64,000 nt of DNA from Isoetes taiwanensis (GCA_021234155.1 JAJEKV010000062.1:5332497-5396496), one strand, 5' to 3'. Shown: positions 1-12,150, numbered from the stretch's first letter. The notes: generated by a model from the sequence alone, not told the origin. Translations and numbers: made by a program.

Positions 1-1690
1 AAGTTACTTGAATGGAGAATTCAACTGGCCGGATAGGGAAACCGGTTCCGAAGGGAGGCATTGGCATTTGCCCTCCCGAGGAGCACCGGTAGGAAAGCCT
101 ACCCCAGAAATCCAAACCCTATTTCGCCGGGCTTATTGCTTCTTGTTTTCAACCGCAACCATGTCTCAAGTGCAACCGAATAAAACTCGACCTCCATAAC
201 GTAAACCCTACAATAACCTAGCAACGCATCGTGGTTTACGCTTTGGAGGCCATACCCCAGCCGATTGGACCAGGATCTTGCACAATGTCATGAAGTAGTG
301 GGAGGGCGCTGACGCCGTAAGACGGAGCCCTAAAACCTTCCGTAAAGAAGTTCGTCCCAAAGGTCCTCTCTCGAGGGTCCTTGGCCACGGACGGGCAACT
401 CTCCCACCCCGAACCGCGGATCCGACTCTTCCAACGGTCTCAAACATCGACATTACCCTAGAGACCAAGTTTCGTGGGCGTAAGACCACCCCGCCCCCTA
501 AGCCAAAGTAGCTCATGTCCAACATGTTCAGAGGTGAATTGGCCTTAGCTGAGGGTGCGTAATACCGCCATGTAGAGGGTTCGTGGTATCTTTTGCTGCA
601 AAAAAATGACCGTAACTTGGTCCCTAGGGTAATTTCACTGCTTCTGACGACATGGCTAAGTCAAATCTCCATTCCGAGCCTTTGTACCGCCTCGAACGAC
701 AAAACACTTGGGTTTCTACACTACCCGACCGCAGACACTTTATGAGGGATATGTTCTCCTGACAGATCTTGAATTTTCTTGAGCCTGCTCGAAGCAAGTT
801 ACTTGAATGGAGAATTCAACTGTCCGATAGGGAAACCGGTTCCCGAAGGGAGGCATTGGCATTTGCCCTCCCGAGGAGCACCGTAGGAAAGCCCGCCTTG
901 TAAATCCAAACCCCATTTTCGCCGGGCTTATTGTTTGTTTTCAACCGCAGCCGCAACATGTCTCAAGTGCAACATGCCAAAACTTAGACCTCCATAACGC
1001 CCTACAATAACCTAGCAACACACAGTGGTTTACGCTTTTGGAGGCCATACCCCAGCCAACATTGGACCAGATCTTGCACAATGTCATGAGGTAGTGGGAG
1101 GGCAACACGCCAAGACCTGAGCCCCAAAACCTTCCGTAAGAAGTTTGTCCCAAAGGTCCTCTCCGGAGGGTCCTTGGCCACATGCGGGCAACTCTCCCAC
1201 CCCCAACTGTGATCCGACTCTTCCAACGGACTCAAACATCGACATTACCCCTCGAGACCAAGTTTCGGCTCGTAAGACCACCCCCGCCTCCCCTGAAGCG
1301 CCAAAGTAGCTCATGTCCAACACGCTCAGAGAATTGGCCTTAGCGGAGGGTGAAAAGATGTCCATGTAGAGGGTTCTTTTCTTTTGCTGCAAAAGAGGAG
1401 TCCCTAGGTAATTTCGCATGGCTAGTTTCTGACGACATGGCTAAGTCAAATCTCCATTCCGAGCCTTTGTATAACCTTTGAACGACAAAACACTTTGGGT
1501 TTCTACACCTAGAATAGAAGGACACTTTAGAACTCAGGGATTCTCCCCACAGATCTTGAATTTTTTTGAGCCTCGCCAAGCAAGTTACCCCAATAGAGAA
1601 TTCAACCTGGCCGGATAGGGAAACCGGTTCCGAAGGGAGGCATTGGCATTTGCCCTCCCGCAGGAGCACCGGGTAGGAAAGCCCCTTTCG
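1..1690. repeat. Tandem satellite A, ~790 bp period
   Basis: Two full units and the start of a third are visible. The same segment (AATGGAGAATTCAAC, then AAACCGGTTCC, then GGCATTTGCCCTCCCG) begins near 9, 805 and 1590. Units differ by substitutions and many 1-3 base indels. Each unit also carries the motif GAGACCAAGTTTCG, which recurs in the second satellite array at 3.1-6.0 kb, so the two arrays share ancestry. No open frame is conserved between units, so the short frames here are not treated as genes. The array continues past the left edge of the window. Confidence 0.85.
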
Positions 1691-1734
1691 CAGAACCTTT
1701 GTGATGTCCGCCTCCGGGGTCCGCCACCTAGGCT

Positions 1735-2060
1735 ATAACATGCCACCCGGCTGCAACATGCCACGTGAGCTCCAACATGCCAAGTTGGCTCCAACATGCC
1801 ACCTAGGCTCATGCATGCCAAGGTGGCTCAAATATGCCACCTAGGCTCCAACATGCCACCGGGCTTCAACATGCCACGAGGCTCCAACATGCCAACCAGG
1901 CTCCAACATGCCTGCATGAGCCCCAGGGAAGCCCCTTTCCAAAGCCCCTTTCCAGAAGGAGCTCTAGCATGCCACCTAGGGGATCCAACATGCCACCTAG
2001 GGTCCCCAACATGCCAAGGTGGCTCCAACATGCCACCTAGGCTCAAGCATGCCACCTAGG
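1735..2060. repeat. 19-bp minisatellite, left block
   Basis: A run of about 17-19 bp units of the form CTCCAACATGCCACCTAGG and CTCCAACATGCCAAGGTGG is repeated with variation. It is the reverse complement of the block at 6180-6800. The unit is interrupted near 1915-1970 by a short GAAGCCCCTTTCC insert, also found in the adjacent 330 bp array. Confidence 0.9.
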
Positions 2061-2061
2061 C

Positions 2062-2205
2062 ACTCCAAGTGGTGACATGGCATGTCAAGCAAAAGGCCAA
2101 GTTTTGACTAGGCTTAAAATGAAAAGATGTCCATCTTTGGTCTTTTTTTCATTGGGTGATGTTGGCAAATTTTGGGTGACATGGCTAGATGGTGGTGACG
2201 GATTA
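2062..2205. repeat. Left arm of a long inverted repeat
   Basis: This ~140 bp unique-looking segment matches the reverse complement of 6038-6182 closely. Shared stretches include CAAGTGGTGACATGGCATG, AAGTTTTGACTAGG, GATGTCCATCTTTGGTC and GGTGATGTTGGCAAATTTT. Together with the minisatellites outside it, it brackets the internal tandem arrays. Confidence 0.85.
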
Positions 2206-2279
2206 GGACTTTATGCAAGAAATATGATAACCTTTGAAATTTTTGTAGAGGAGTTTGGCAAGGATAGAATAGAAGGATC

Positions 2280-3130
2280 TTGAGAACTCACAAGCCCCTT
2301 TCCAAAGGAAGGGGAGTCTGAAAAGCATGTCACGCAGGGGATTCGACCCCATCTCCCGCATGGTCCCCGTGAGCATACACAGAGAACTCCATGCAAAGTT
2401 TCGATGTGTGAGTCTCCGCCTTGACGCTGAGATGTAAACCCTAGCAAACCCTAGGGTTTGATAGGGTTTACATTCTCGGATGCCCGGCGACCCGTGAGGG
2501 CCCGTGATCCGACGTGGAATACCCGCGGGATTACCCTCATGGCACCGGGAGACAGAGCCAAATTTCCTCCTCCATGCAAAGATAAACCTTTCTCGACTCC
2601 CCTTCACAAGCCCCTTTCCAAAGAAGGGAGTCTCTAAAGCATGTCCGCAATACCGGGGATTTGACCCCATCTCCCACTTGGCAAGTCCCCGCTGAGCATA
2701 TACAGAGAACTCCATGCAAAGTTTCGATGTGTGAGTCTCCGCCTTGACGCAAAGAAGATGTAAAAACCTAGCAAAAAGGTAGGGTTTGATAGGGTTTACA
2801 TTCGGGATGCTCCGGCGACCCGCAGGGCCCAGATCCGGCATGGAATACCCGCCCGGATTACCCTCATGGCACGCCCCATCGGGAGACAGAGCTTTGCTTC
2901 CTTCCACCCAGCGGCAAAGATACCTTTCTGAGACTCCTTCACAAGCCCCTTTCCAAAGAAGGGGAGTTCTGAAAAGCATGCCGCAGGGGGGGATTTGACC
3001 CCATCTCCCGCATGGTCCCCGTGAGCATACACACCAGAACTCCATGCAAAGTTTCGATGTGTTAGTCTCCGCCTTGATGCCGAGATAAACCCTACCAAAC
3101 CCTAGGGTTTGGTAGGATTTACATTCGGGG
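2280..3130. repeat. ~330 bp tandem array
   Basis: Copies begin near 2289, 2605 and 2940, each with CACAAGCCCCTTTCCAAAG. Each continues through GACCCCATCTCCC, GAGAACTCCATGCAAAG and TTTCGATGTGT to an AAACCCTA-containing segment and GATCCGGCATGGAATAC. The third copy runs directly into the ~807 bp array. A 343-codon minus-strand frame across this array is a by-product of the repeat and is not treated as a gene. Confidence 0.85.
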
Positions 3131-5965
3131 ATGCTCCTCCCCCCGGGAAGAGGGCCGTGGAACTTGTCCCCTAGGGTAATTTCGGCGTTCCGGATGACAT
3201 GGAGAGGTCGGATCGCCAACCGGGCCTCCTCCATGCCCCAAAATAAAAACGTGGTCTAAACTCGCCGTACCAACGGGGCCATCCCAATCAAAAATCGAGG
3301 GTCTAAAGCTCACCCGAAATACCGGGATTTTCCCTCAGACGCCAAGGCCACTTGGCAAGCCAGCCGGCTGAAAACCATGATTTTTCCCCCCCCCATGCAT
3401 TAATCATGAATTTCCTGATCATAAACACAAAAAAAAGCACGATAAAAATCCGGTCTCAAAAAAGGTGAAATTTTAGTGATGTATGCAAAGATGACGCCGC
3501 ACACGCAAGAGAAAAATGCACCGGCAATAGAAGCACAAGCAGAGGCATGAGACGAAGCCCGAGCCAACCCCTTCCCGAGGCCACCGGCCAGAACGCCCCA
3601 CCGGGCAAAGGGAGCTAGCTTTGCTTCTCCGTGGGTCACATGTATACCACCTAGCAGTCCTAGTGCTGCTATTCTCACTTCGATCTTCTACCAGTGGCCT
3701 CGTGGTGACCCCAAGTATCTTGTTCTCGCAGTTAGTCCAAGCCGGGGCCGAGGACGGCCGACCCCCACCCCGAATCGAGAACCGCTCGCCAATGGACCCA
3801 AACATCCCCATTACCTAGGAGACCAAGTTTCGTGGGCGTAAGACCACCCCTTCTCCAAGAAACGCCAAAGTAGGTCGCTTACTACACACTTGTAGTCAAT
3901 TGGCATGGAGGTGGATGTCAATACCTCCTAGTGGGGGTAAGTGATTGATCCCCCGAAAACCGGGTAGTGGAACTTGTCCTCTAGGGTAATTTCGGCGCCC
4001 GCACGATGTGGAGAGGTCGGATCGCCAACCGGGCCTCCATGCCCCAAAATCGAAAAACGGGTCTAAACCCCCGCCGTGGCCAACGGGGGCCATCCCAATA
4101 AAAAAATCGAGGGTCTAAAGCTCATCCGAAAATACCGGGATTTTCCTCAGACGCCATGCCACTTGGCAAGCCAGCTGGCTGAAAATCAGGATTTTTCCCC
4201 GCCCCATGCATTAATTATGAATTTCCGAGCATAAACACAAAAAACACGTATAAAAACCGGTCTCAAAAAGGTGAAATCTTGGCAGATATGCAACATGACG
4301 CCGCACACGCAAGAAAAAAATGCACCGACAATAGAAGCACAAGCAGAGGCATGAGACGAAGCCCGAGCCAACCCCTTTCGGAGGCCACCGGCCCAGAACG
4401 CCCCACCGAAAGCAAAGGAGCTAGCTTTTCTTCTCCGTGGTCACATGTATACCACCTAGCAGTCCTAGTGCTCCTATTGTCACTTCAATCTTCTACTGTG
4501 GCCTCGTGGTGAACCCCAAGTATCTTGTTCTTGCAGGCTAATCCAAGCCGGGGTCGAGGACAAGCCGACCCCCACCCCGAATCGAACCGGCTCCGCCTAA
4601 TGGACCCTAACATCCCCATTACCTAGGGGACCAAGTTTCGTAGGCGTAAGACCACCCCTCTTCAAGAAACGCCAAAGTAGGTCGCTTACTACACACTTGT
4701 AGTCAATTGGCATGGAGGTGGATGCCAATACCTCCTAGTGAGGGGTAAGTGATTGATCCCCCGGGAAAACTCGCCGTGGAACTTGTCCCCTAGGGTAATT
4801 TCGCCGCTCCGACGACGCCGGGCAGGTCGGATCGCCAACCGGGCCTCCTCCATGCCCCAAAATCGAAAACGTGGTCTAAACCCCCGCCAAGGCCAACTGG
4901 TGGCCATCCCAATCAAAAATCGAGGGTCTAAAACTCATCCGAAATACCGGGATTTTCCTATACTCTCGGGCCACTTGACAAGCCAGCTGGCTGAAAACCA
5001 GGATTTTTCCCCTGCCCCATGCATTAATTATGAATTTCCGAGCATAAACACAAAGAAAAGCACGTATAAAAATTCGGTCTCAAAAAAGGTGAAATTATGA
5101 TGTGCAAAGATGACGCCGCACACGCAAGAGAAAATGCACCGCAATAGAAGCACAAGCGAGGCATGAGACGAAGCCTCCGAGCCAACCCCTTCCGAGACCA
5201 CCGGCCCGGTAACGCCCTACTAGGTAGTGGAGCTAGCTTTGCTTCTCCGTGGGTCACATGTATACCACCCAGCAGTCCTAGTGCTGCTATTCTCACTTCA
5301 ATCTTCTACCGGGCCTCGTGGTGAACCCCAAGTATCTTGTTCTCGCAGGGTCCAAGCCAATGAGGACTGGGCCGGACCCCCACTCCCAATCCGAGAACCG
5401 GCTCCGCCAATGGACCCTAACATCCCCATTACCTAGGGGACCAAGTTTCGTGGGCGTAAGACCACCCTCCAAGAAACGCCAAAGTAGGTCGCTTACTACA
5501 CACTTGTAGTCAATTGGCATGGAGGTGGATGTCAATACCTCCCAGTGAGGGGTAAGTGATTGATCCCCCGGGAAAACTCGCCGGGAACTTGTCCCCTAGG
5601 GTAATTTCGTCCGCTCCGACGACGCCGGCGGTCGGTCGGATCGCCAACCGGGCCTTCTCCATGCCCCAAAATCGAAAAACGTGGTCTAAACCTTTGTCGT
5701 GGCCAACGCCGCCATCCCAATAAAAAATCGAGGGTCTAAAACTCATCCGGAAATACCGGGATTTTCCTATACTCGGGCCACATGGCAAGCCAGCTGGCTG
5801 AAAACCAGGATTTTTCCCCGCCCCATGCATTAATTATGAATTTCCCGAGCATAAACACAAAGAAAAGCACGATATAAAAATCCGGGTCTCAAAAAAGGTG
5901 AAATTCTTACAGATGTGCAAAGATGACGCTGCATATACGCAAGAGAAAATGCACCAGCATATATA
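3130..5965. repeat. Tandem satellite B, ~807 bp period
   Basis: About 3.4 units are present. The marker GGAACTTGTCC..CTAGGGTAATTTCG occurs near 3160, 3970, 4780 and 5587. Other markers are CATGCATTAAT.ATGAATTT and GCACACGCAAGAGAAAA, each repeating at the same spacing. Units differ by scattered substitutions and small indels. The GAGACCAAGTTTCGTGGGCG and CTAGGGTAATTTC segments are shared with satellite A. No conserved coding frame is seen. Confidence 0.9.
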
Positions 5966-6037
5966 CCTTTCTTGAGACTCCCCTTCACAAGAAAGGGGCC
6001 GCTGAGGTGCCTCCGCCCTGTTTGCAAAGACATCCAA

Positions 6038-6182
6038 GGTCCATGTCACCATCATCTAGCCATGTCACCTAAAATTTGCCAACATCACCTATCGAAAAGA
6101 CCAAAGATGGACATCTTTGGTTTTTGGCCTAGTCAAAACTTGACCTTGCTTACTTGGCATGCCATGTCACCACTTGGGGTGC
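6038..6182. repeat. Right arm of the long inverted repeat
   Basis: This is the reverse-complement partner of 2062-2205. It holds a perfect local palindrome at 6103-6122 (CCAAAGATG, GA, CATCTTTGG). The 19 bp minisatellite lies immediately outside it, mirroring the left side. Confidence 0.85.
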
Positions 6183-6800
6183 CTAGGTGACATGCTTGAG
6201 ACTAGGTGGCATGCCCGAGCCACCTTGGCATGTTGGAGCCCCGCATGGCATGTTGGAGCCACCTTGGCATGTTGGAGCCCACGTGGCATTATGGAGTCCA
6301 CGGCATGTTTGAGCCACCTTGGCATGTTGGAGCCTAGGTGGCATGTTTGAGCCCACCTTGGTGATGTTTGAGCCACCCGGCATGTTTGAGCCCTGGTGGC
6401 ATGTTGGAGCCTAGGTGGCATGTTTGAGCCACCTTGGAGATGTTTGAGCCTAGGTGGCATGCTGGAGCCACCTTGGCATGTTGGAGCCCAAGTGAGCCCC
6501 GGGCATGGCATGTTTGAGCTTATGTGGTGATGTGGTGTTTGAGCCACCTAGGAAATGTTGGAGCCTAGGTGGCATGTTGGAGCCCACGTGGTGATATTTG
6601 AGCCACCCTGGCAAGTTGGAGCATAGGGGAGCCCAGGCATGTTGGAGCCCAAGGGGTGGGGTTTGAGCAACGCTGGAGCCTAGGTGGCATGTTTGAGCCA
6701 TTTTGTTTTGATGTTGGAGCCCAGGTGGCATGTTGGAGCCACCTTGGCATGTTTTGAGCCTAGGTGGCATGTTAGAGCCACCCTTGGCATGTTGGTGCCC
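6183..6800. repeat. 19-bp minisatellite, right block
   Basis: About 30 units alternate between TTGGAGCCTAGGTGGCATG and TTGGAGCCACCTTGGCATG, with TTTGAGCC variants. The variable cores of adjacent units (CCTAGGTGG and CCACCTTGG) are near reverse complements, so neighbouring units can pair as short hairpins. Proline/methionine-rich frames read from it are artefacts of the repeat. Confidence 0.9.
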
Positions 6801-6899
6801 ACGCTATGCAAAAAATAGGTGTTAAGTAATTGAAGTAGTTGAAGTAACTTGTGTTACATGGAATACTAGTATAAGAACATGTGATCGCAGTACGGCATC

Positions 6900-7300
6900 A
6901 CATGTAGCAAAATAGTCCTACCACTATAAAGACCCGTGATATGGAAGGATAGGACATGTACTACAATGCCTTAGCAAATAAAGTACTCATTCTACTACTA
7001 TAAAGACATGTGACATGGAAGCATATGACATGTAGAGAATCAAGTATTCTTTTCCGACTTCTATAAAGACATGTGACAATAGAAGTATTACACACATGTC
7101 GTGAATTCATGTATTCTTCCTACAATGCCTTAGCAAATAAAGTACTCATCCTACTACTATAAAGACATGTGAATGGAAGTATAGGACATGTAGAGAATCA
7201 AATATTCTTTCCTACATCTATAAAGTGACAAAGACATGTAGAAATTCAAGTACTCTTTCCTACAAAGGATTGTATTATAAAATGACATGTCACAATAGAA
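6900..7300. repeat. Degenerate CTATAAAGACATGTGA repeat
   Basis: The motif CTATAAAGACATGTGA, with a downstream GACATGTAGAGAATCAAGTA, recurs about every 60-120 bp (near 6935, 6997, 7060, 7158, 7218). A segment CTACAATGCCTTAGCAAATA also appears twice (near 6961 and 7121). This is non-coding and its origin is unknown. Confidence 0.7.
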
Positions 7301-7858
7301 GAAACTACAAAACAACAAAGGGATGTTTTAGTCCAAAAAAAAAAGAACACCATTATCGAACAAAACCATACCTTCACAAATCCACATGTAGGATTCTTTG
7401 AAAACAGGACATGTAGACCTACCAAAACTGATGTTTTCAACAGTGGACCAAAAACCGGGGTGAGTGTGTTAGCCCCCCACGCTAGACTACCAACCCGGCT
7501 ATCATCCGTGCCCGGCTCGCTACAAGGTAGTCGTGGTCAGAGGGAGAGAGCGCTCGCTACTTTATCTTGTACCTTTTGCATCGCCATAGGCCCGATCCCC
7601 TCAGTTTTGCTATGTTTATGTGTGAGTGTAAGGATTGTCCAATGTATAATATCTATCTCTGTATGATATCACTTTAAGTTTTGTAACTACCAATGTAATG
7701 ATCTCTAATGTAACGACTATTCTCACTTATAATAAAGATCTTTTCTATTGTACTCTTTGATTTACTCCGCCTTTAATATTATCTAAATGATCTTGTTTGC
7801 GGGGCTTGATGTCACCGAATTTCGCTTTATATTTTTTATTGTCAATATAGGTGTACGA

Positions 7859-9060
7859 ATGCCGCCCCGCGTACACCCCGAATGCCGCAGAGGGCTAACA
7901 CCGAAAGCAAGAACTTATGTTGATGAAGAGGCAATTAGTCGAAGTTACGACTTATGTGTTAAACGCCAATCCCCACAAAGATGTGCGCGGAAGATGGACC
8001 GGAGTTATCTCCGCTACCACCAAGTCCACCACCCCAGCAGCCACTTTGCACCGAACCGGGCCTCGTGATTCGCACAAAGGAGGCACTGCTCCAAACGCCA
8101 TCGGTTCCTCAAGGGATAGTGCCACCTCCTCACAATCAGCCACTTCGTGGTCCTCGAAGTCATCCCAGATTATCCGTGACCATGCAAAGCCACAAGGAGT
8201 ACCGTAAGACGGTTGATACGCTTACATAACCAAGATATGGAAAAATAGGAAACCCACCCAAATTTGATGGGAAATCTAGAGGCTGACTAAATGCAGTCCT
8301 GATTGACGAGATGAAGGAGTTTGAAAAATCCTATGGTATGACATTTAAAAGGATACGTGAAAGGTTGCCACCACAAACCTTACATGAGTCGCCTCGATTT
8401 GGTGGAAGGGCTATGCCCCCTGCCAAGCATCCGGATGTAAGTAGGTGCAAGTTCAAAAGTTTCCACAAAGCCTTTAAGTCCATTACGCGGCCTCGCGGCG
8501 GACAAATGCCAACAGATCCAAACTTTTAACGGCTGGAGCAAAAAGGGTATGGTCGGCCTGTGCCCACACGATGAATTCATGTGCCCCGAGGCTATATGTG
8601 CCGGGTATGAATGAAAAGAGGGCTCGGAGGGTTATATTGAAGGGTTGGCCCCCAATTAAACGAATGGTTAAGGCCATAGACCCCAAGTCGCTTGGTGTAG
8701 GGCGAGGCTAAGGCATTGAGCCTTGAAGAAGATATGCCGGGGCGCACTAACGCCCAAAGATCCTACTCCCACCACGCCATAATGGCTTTGCATAAAGGCC
8801 GCTCACCCAAATCGGGCCCTCTCCAGAGAACCCTAACTACGCCAGAAAAGAAAGTCACCTTCAAGACGCTCTCGCAAAACCAACAATGTTCGTGTAGAAG
8901 GAAGTTCGAACCTCTTACAGTCCATTCCCAAAGAGGTTTCGAACAACAGTCCGGAGATAAGACATGCTACAGTGTATGCAACCCGGCACTTCATGCAGAA
9001 TTGTCCTATGTCAACAATGCCAGACCGCCCAAATAGCCATGGTCGACCGATTGGGATGAC
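7859..9060 (+). pseudogene. gag remnant with CCHC zinc knuckle
   Basis: An ATG at 7859 opens a basic gag-like N-terminus (MPPRVHPECRRGLTPKAR). Further gag-like text is readable near 8311-8700 (ending MVKAIDPKSLG) in several frames. Near 8960-9010 a CX2CX4HX4C zinc knuckle is visible although split between frames: CYSVC in one frame, then RHFMQNCPM in another. It would have bound element RNA in the capsid. Several frameshifts inactivate it. Confidence 0.65.
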
Positions 9061-9110
9061 CTCGAGTCCACACCACAACTGCCGAGGAGGAGGCTCCCAA
9101 TACATTCACG

Positions 9111-9500
9111 GTGAGTCCCATATCCTGCAGCCATTGAAACCGCAAATGCTGAAAGTCAACCTCGCCGTTATTTCCACCATAGGTCAAGTAGACAAAGAAA
9201 CCTTTATAATTCTCGATGGATACGGTAGTACACATAATTTTGCTTCTCCTAGAATGGCCTGTATTATGCTTGAAACCTGAGATCCCTACCTAAGCCTCGC
9301 CACTTTAGCTGGTAAGATCAGACATACCATGGTCAGATTAACCTTAAAATGCAAATACCAAAAGTACCCGCTGCATTGGGTGCCGAATTAATGGATATAG
9401 GCAAATATGATCCGGATTGTTGGTATGGAATTCTGGCATCCGCAAAGGCCAATATAGACCATGAGAAACGAGAGGTTACCTTTCAACGCAAAATAATGGA
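9111..9500 (+). pseudogene. Retroelement aspartic protease remnant
   Basis: The frame reads FIILDGYGSTHNFASPRMA near 9201-9260. This matches the retroelement protease active-site pattern D-x-GSTHNF, here with an inserted residue between D and GST. Downstream, KYDPDCWYGILASAK and DHEKREVTF correspond to the usual C-terminal protease region. A stop follows the first part (TGA near 9278). Confidence 0.65.
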
Positions 9501-9689
9501 GCCCTCCGCTGACTATAAAAGGTGACTCTTAAACCCCATTATGCGCCTTATGACCATCGTGCGCTAAATAAGGCTATAATGTAGGATAAGTTGCTTTTAG
9601 ATATCGACTTGCATCCATTGAGTCGATGCTAAAATGTAAGGCACTGATACCTTGCCAGAGGGCATTGCTAAACTTCTCCAGAATTTAGC

Positions 9690-10500
9690 GATCTTTTCCG
9701 TGATGAGATCCGTAAACTTCCTCCTTTTAGAGGAGTAGAAATGTGAAATAGCCTTAGAAAGGCCCCTGCATCGCATGAGTCCCCCGATTGGTAGAGCTTA
9801 AAAAGCAACTTCAAGAGTTATTAAACCTAGGTTTCATTCGGCCCTAGCTTTCCTTTTTGGCCCTATCCTTTTTGTTAAGAAGAAGGATGGCTCCTTGAGG
9901 ATGTGTATTGATTATCGGCAGCCAATAAGCATACCATCAAAAATCGCCACGCTTTTGCCTAGAGCAGATGATCTTATGGACCAGGCCTGCAAGGGGCCAA
10001 GTACTTTTCAAAGATTGACTTACGCTCGGATATCATCAAATAAGAATTAAACAGGAGGACATCCATAACCTGCCTTCCCAAGACTAGATATGGGGGCACT
10101 GGTGAGTTTACCGCTATGCCTTTTGATTAACCAATGCCCCCCTTAAACTTTTATGCGTTAACGAACGATGTCTTCCCGCCAATACTTAGATGATTTTGTT
10201 GTTATTTTCTTTGATGACATTCTCATCTACAGAAGACACCGGAGGAGCATGAGAACCATCTTCGCTTGGCCCTACAAAAGTTAAGATCGCCACCAACTCT
10301 TTGCCAAGTTCTCTATGCAAATTTGCCACCCAAAGGTGGACTATTTAGGCCATGTTATTTCTACCAAGAAATTGCTACTGATCCAAAGAAAATACAAGGG
10401 GCCAAGGATTGGCCCATTCCTAGTAATGTGTCGAGGTCCAAGTTTCTTTGGGATTGGCGTGATATTACCGAAAATTTGTTAAGGATTTTGCAAAAATTGT
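9690..10500 (+). pseudogene. Reverse transcriptase remnant
   Basis: Readable blocks in order are VELKKQLQELLNLGFIR (near 9792), KKKDGSLRMCIDYR (near 9880), RADDLMD (near 9962), QYLDDFVVIFFDDILIY (near 10183) and ATDPKKIQGAKDWPIPSNVS (near 10377). The catalytic pair of aspartates falls in the YLDDFVV/FFDD segment. The blocks lie in different frames, so several indels have accumulated. It would have copied element RNA into DNA. Confidence 0.75.
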
Positions 10501-10559
10501 AGCACCTCTACCGACCTTACAAAGCATGAGGAAAGTCAAGGATTGATGGAACATTGGAA

Positions 10560-11025
10560 AGCAAAGGTCCAAAGACAGCCAAACTTAAGGTTGCCTTGAC
10601 ATCAGCACCAGTCCTCACATTGCCGGACCTTAAAAGGACAAGATAGTAGCAACAACATGCCAAGAAGATTGCTACAAAGGAGTTCTCATGCAAGATGAAA
10701 GGGTTATAGCCTATGATTCTAAGAAAATGAATGAGACAGAACAACGCTACCCTACCCATGATTAGGAATTGTTGGCTATCGTTCGCGCTTTGCGAATATG
10801 GAGACACTACCTTCTTGGTAGAAGATTCCACCTTGATACGGATCAACGAGTCTCCTTCATATTCATCGACCCAAATTAAATCTCAACCTCCGCTTTTGGA
10901 GAAGATGGATGGAATTTTTGAGGAGTATGATTTTGAGATTATGTATAAGCCCGGGAAACACAATGTGGTTGCCGACGCTGACGCGTTGTCACGCCATCCC
11001 CCCGCTAACATGAACCCATTGTAAC
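10560..11025 (+). pseudogene. RNase H remnant
   Basis: One nearly continuous frame reads GVLMQDERVIAYDSKKMNE, then EQRYPTHD, an in-frame TAG near 10762, then ELLAIVRALRIWRHYLLG and FHLDTDQR. It ends with YDFEIMYKPGKHNVVADA and LSRHPP. These are the standard Ty3/gypsy RNase H blocks. The same blocks are intact in the second copy near 42.2-42.6 kb, which makes the assignment secure. Confidence 0.8.
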
Positions 11026-11234
11026 GCAATTTCCACGCCACCAAAGTGAGTTTGGGAAGCAGATAGAGCAGACCTTAACCACAGATCCGTGAAGTTCCGA
11101 GATGTGTGGGATAGTCTCGAATAAGGAGGCACGCATGATAAGGAACGCCAAGCTTCCGCTCATATAAGAAAGAGGGTAATTTCTTATACCACAAAGATAA
11201 GCTATGTACCGAAACTGTGAGTACGTAAGCTTAT

Positions 11235-12150
11235 TCTCGCATGACACACAATAATAAATGCCCTATAGCGGGACATGCAAAGTTTCATGAAACCTATTTC
11301 AAGATCCGCCCGCTTATTTCGCCTTCTATGAAGAAGGACATTGCCGTGTATATTATGCAAAGGTCGTGTCGCCAAACCAAGGCCGAAAGCAGCTATGGAT
11401 CCCCGGGGAATTGCAACCTCTAGACGCCCAATGCCAAATGGGAAGTGATAACCATGGACTTTATTGTCGGCCTTCCACGCATTCGGGTTATGATGCATTG
11501 ATGGTAGTGGTCTAATTAAATTATCGGGTGATGGCTCATTTTTGCCATGTCGCATTCACGGATACAAATTTTCGGACATCGCTTTGCCGCTCACAAAAGA
11601 GATCTTCGACATATGGAATGCCACGAAGTTATAGTATCCCGGCTGTGGATCCCAAGTTTGTAAGTGCATTCTCGAAAGATTTCTTTACCACCATCCAAAC
11701 CAAGCTTGCTATGATATCATCCCTCGACGCGATGGTCGGGCCAGAACGCATAAAATCGCATTATAGAAGATATGCTACGAAGTTATGTGTGGAGTAAGCA
11801 ATCACAATGGGCTTTATTATATTTACTTGGTCGAATTTGCATATAATAGCATGAAACAGAGTCTTCCATAATGTCTCCCTTCATGATAAATTATGGTTAT
11901 CAATGCCTTACCCGCATTACACATGGCATAACCCCGCTTCTAAGGTGGAGGTTTCTCAAAAACTCCTCTTGAAATGCAAGCCTTGGTTGAAGAAGTTCAT
12001 GCGTTACTTGCCGGCAAAGATGCGTGCCGAAGAGTGTCGCTGATAAGCATAGAACCCCACGAAGTCTTTTAGGTGGGCTAATCGGTTTGGCTCAAGATCA
12101 AGGTCAAACAAGCCAAGCTTAAGATTGGTAATCGCGAAGAAGTCGGCACC
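11235..12150 (+). pseudogene. Integrase remnant
   Basis: The zinc-binding part reads PIAGHAKFHETYFKIR, then KKDIAVYIMQRSCRQTKAES, with the first Cys of the CX2C pair lost. The core follows with AKWEVITMDFIVGLP (first catalytic Asp), PKFVSAF near 11650 (second Asp region damaged) and IIEDMLRSYVW near 11760 (catalytic Glu). YLVEFAYNSMKQ and the C-terminal PFNIIERVGERAYR follow. Frames change several times. Confidence 0.75.

Noticed and set aside
1796..2059. Open frames rich in NMPPRLQHA-type repeats (also 6167-6770)
   Set aside because: They are translations of the 19 bp minisatellite, open on both strands because the unit lacks stops.
2203..3234. 343-codon minus-strand open frame
   Set aside because: It spans the 330 bp tandem array, its peptide repeats with the array, and the frame is not kept between other copies. 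It is a repeat by-product.
6900..7300. Possible CRISPR-like array
   Set aside because: Repeat copies are degenerate and spacing is irregular, and the context is plant nuclear DNA without cas genes.
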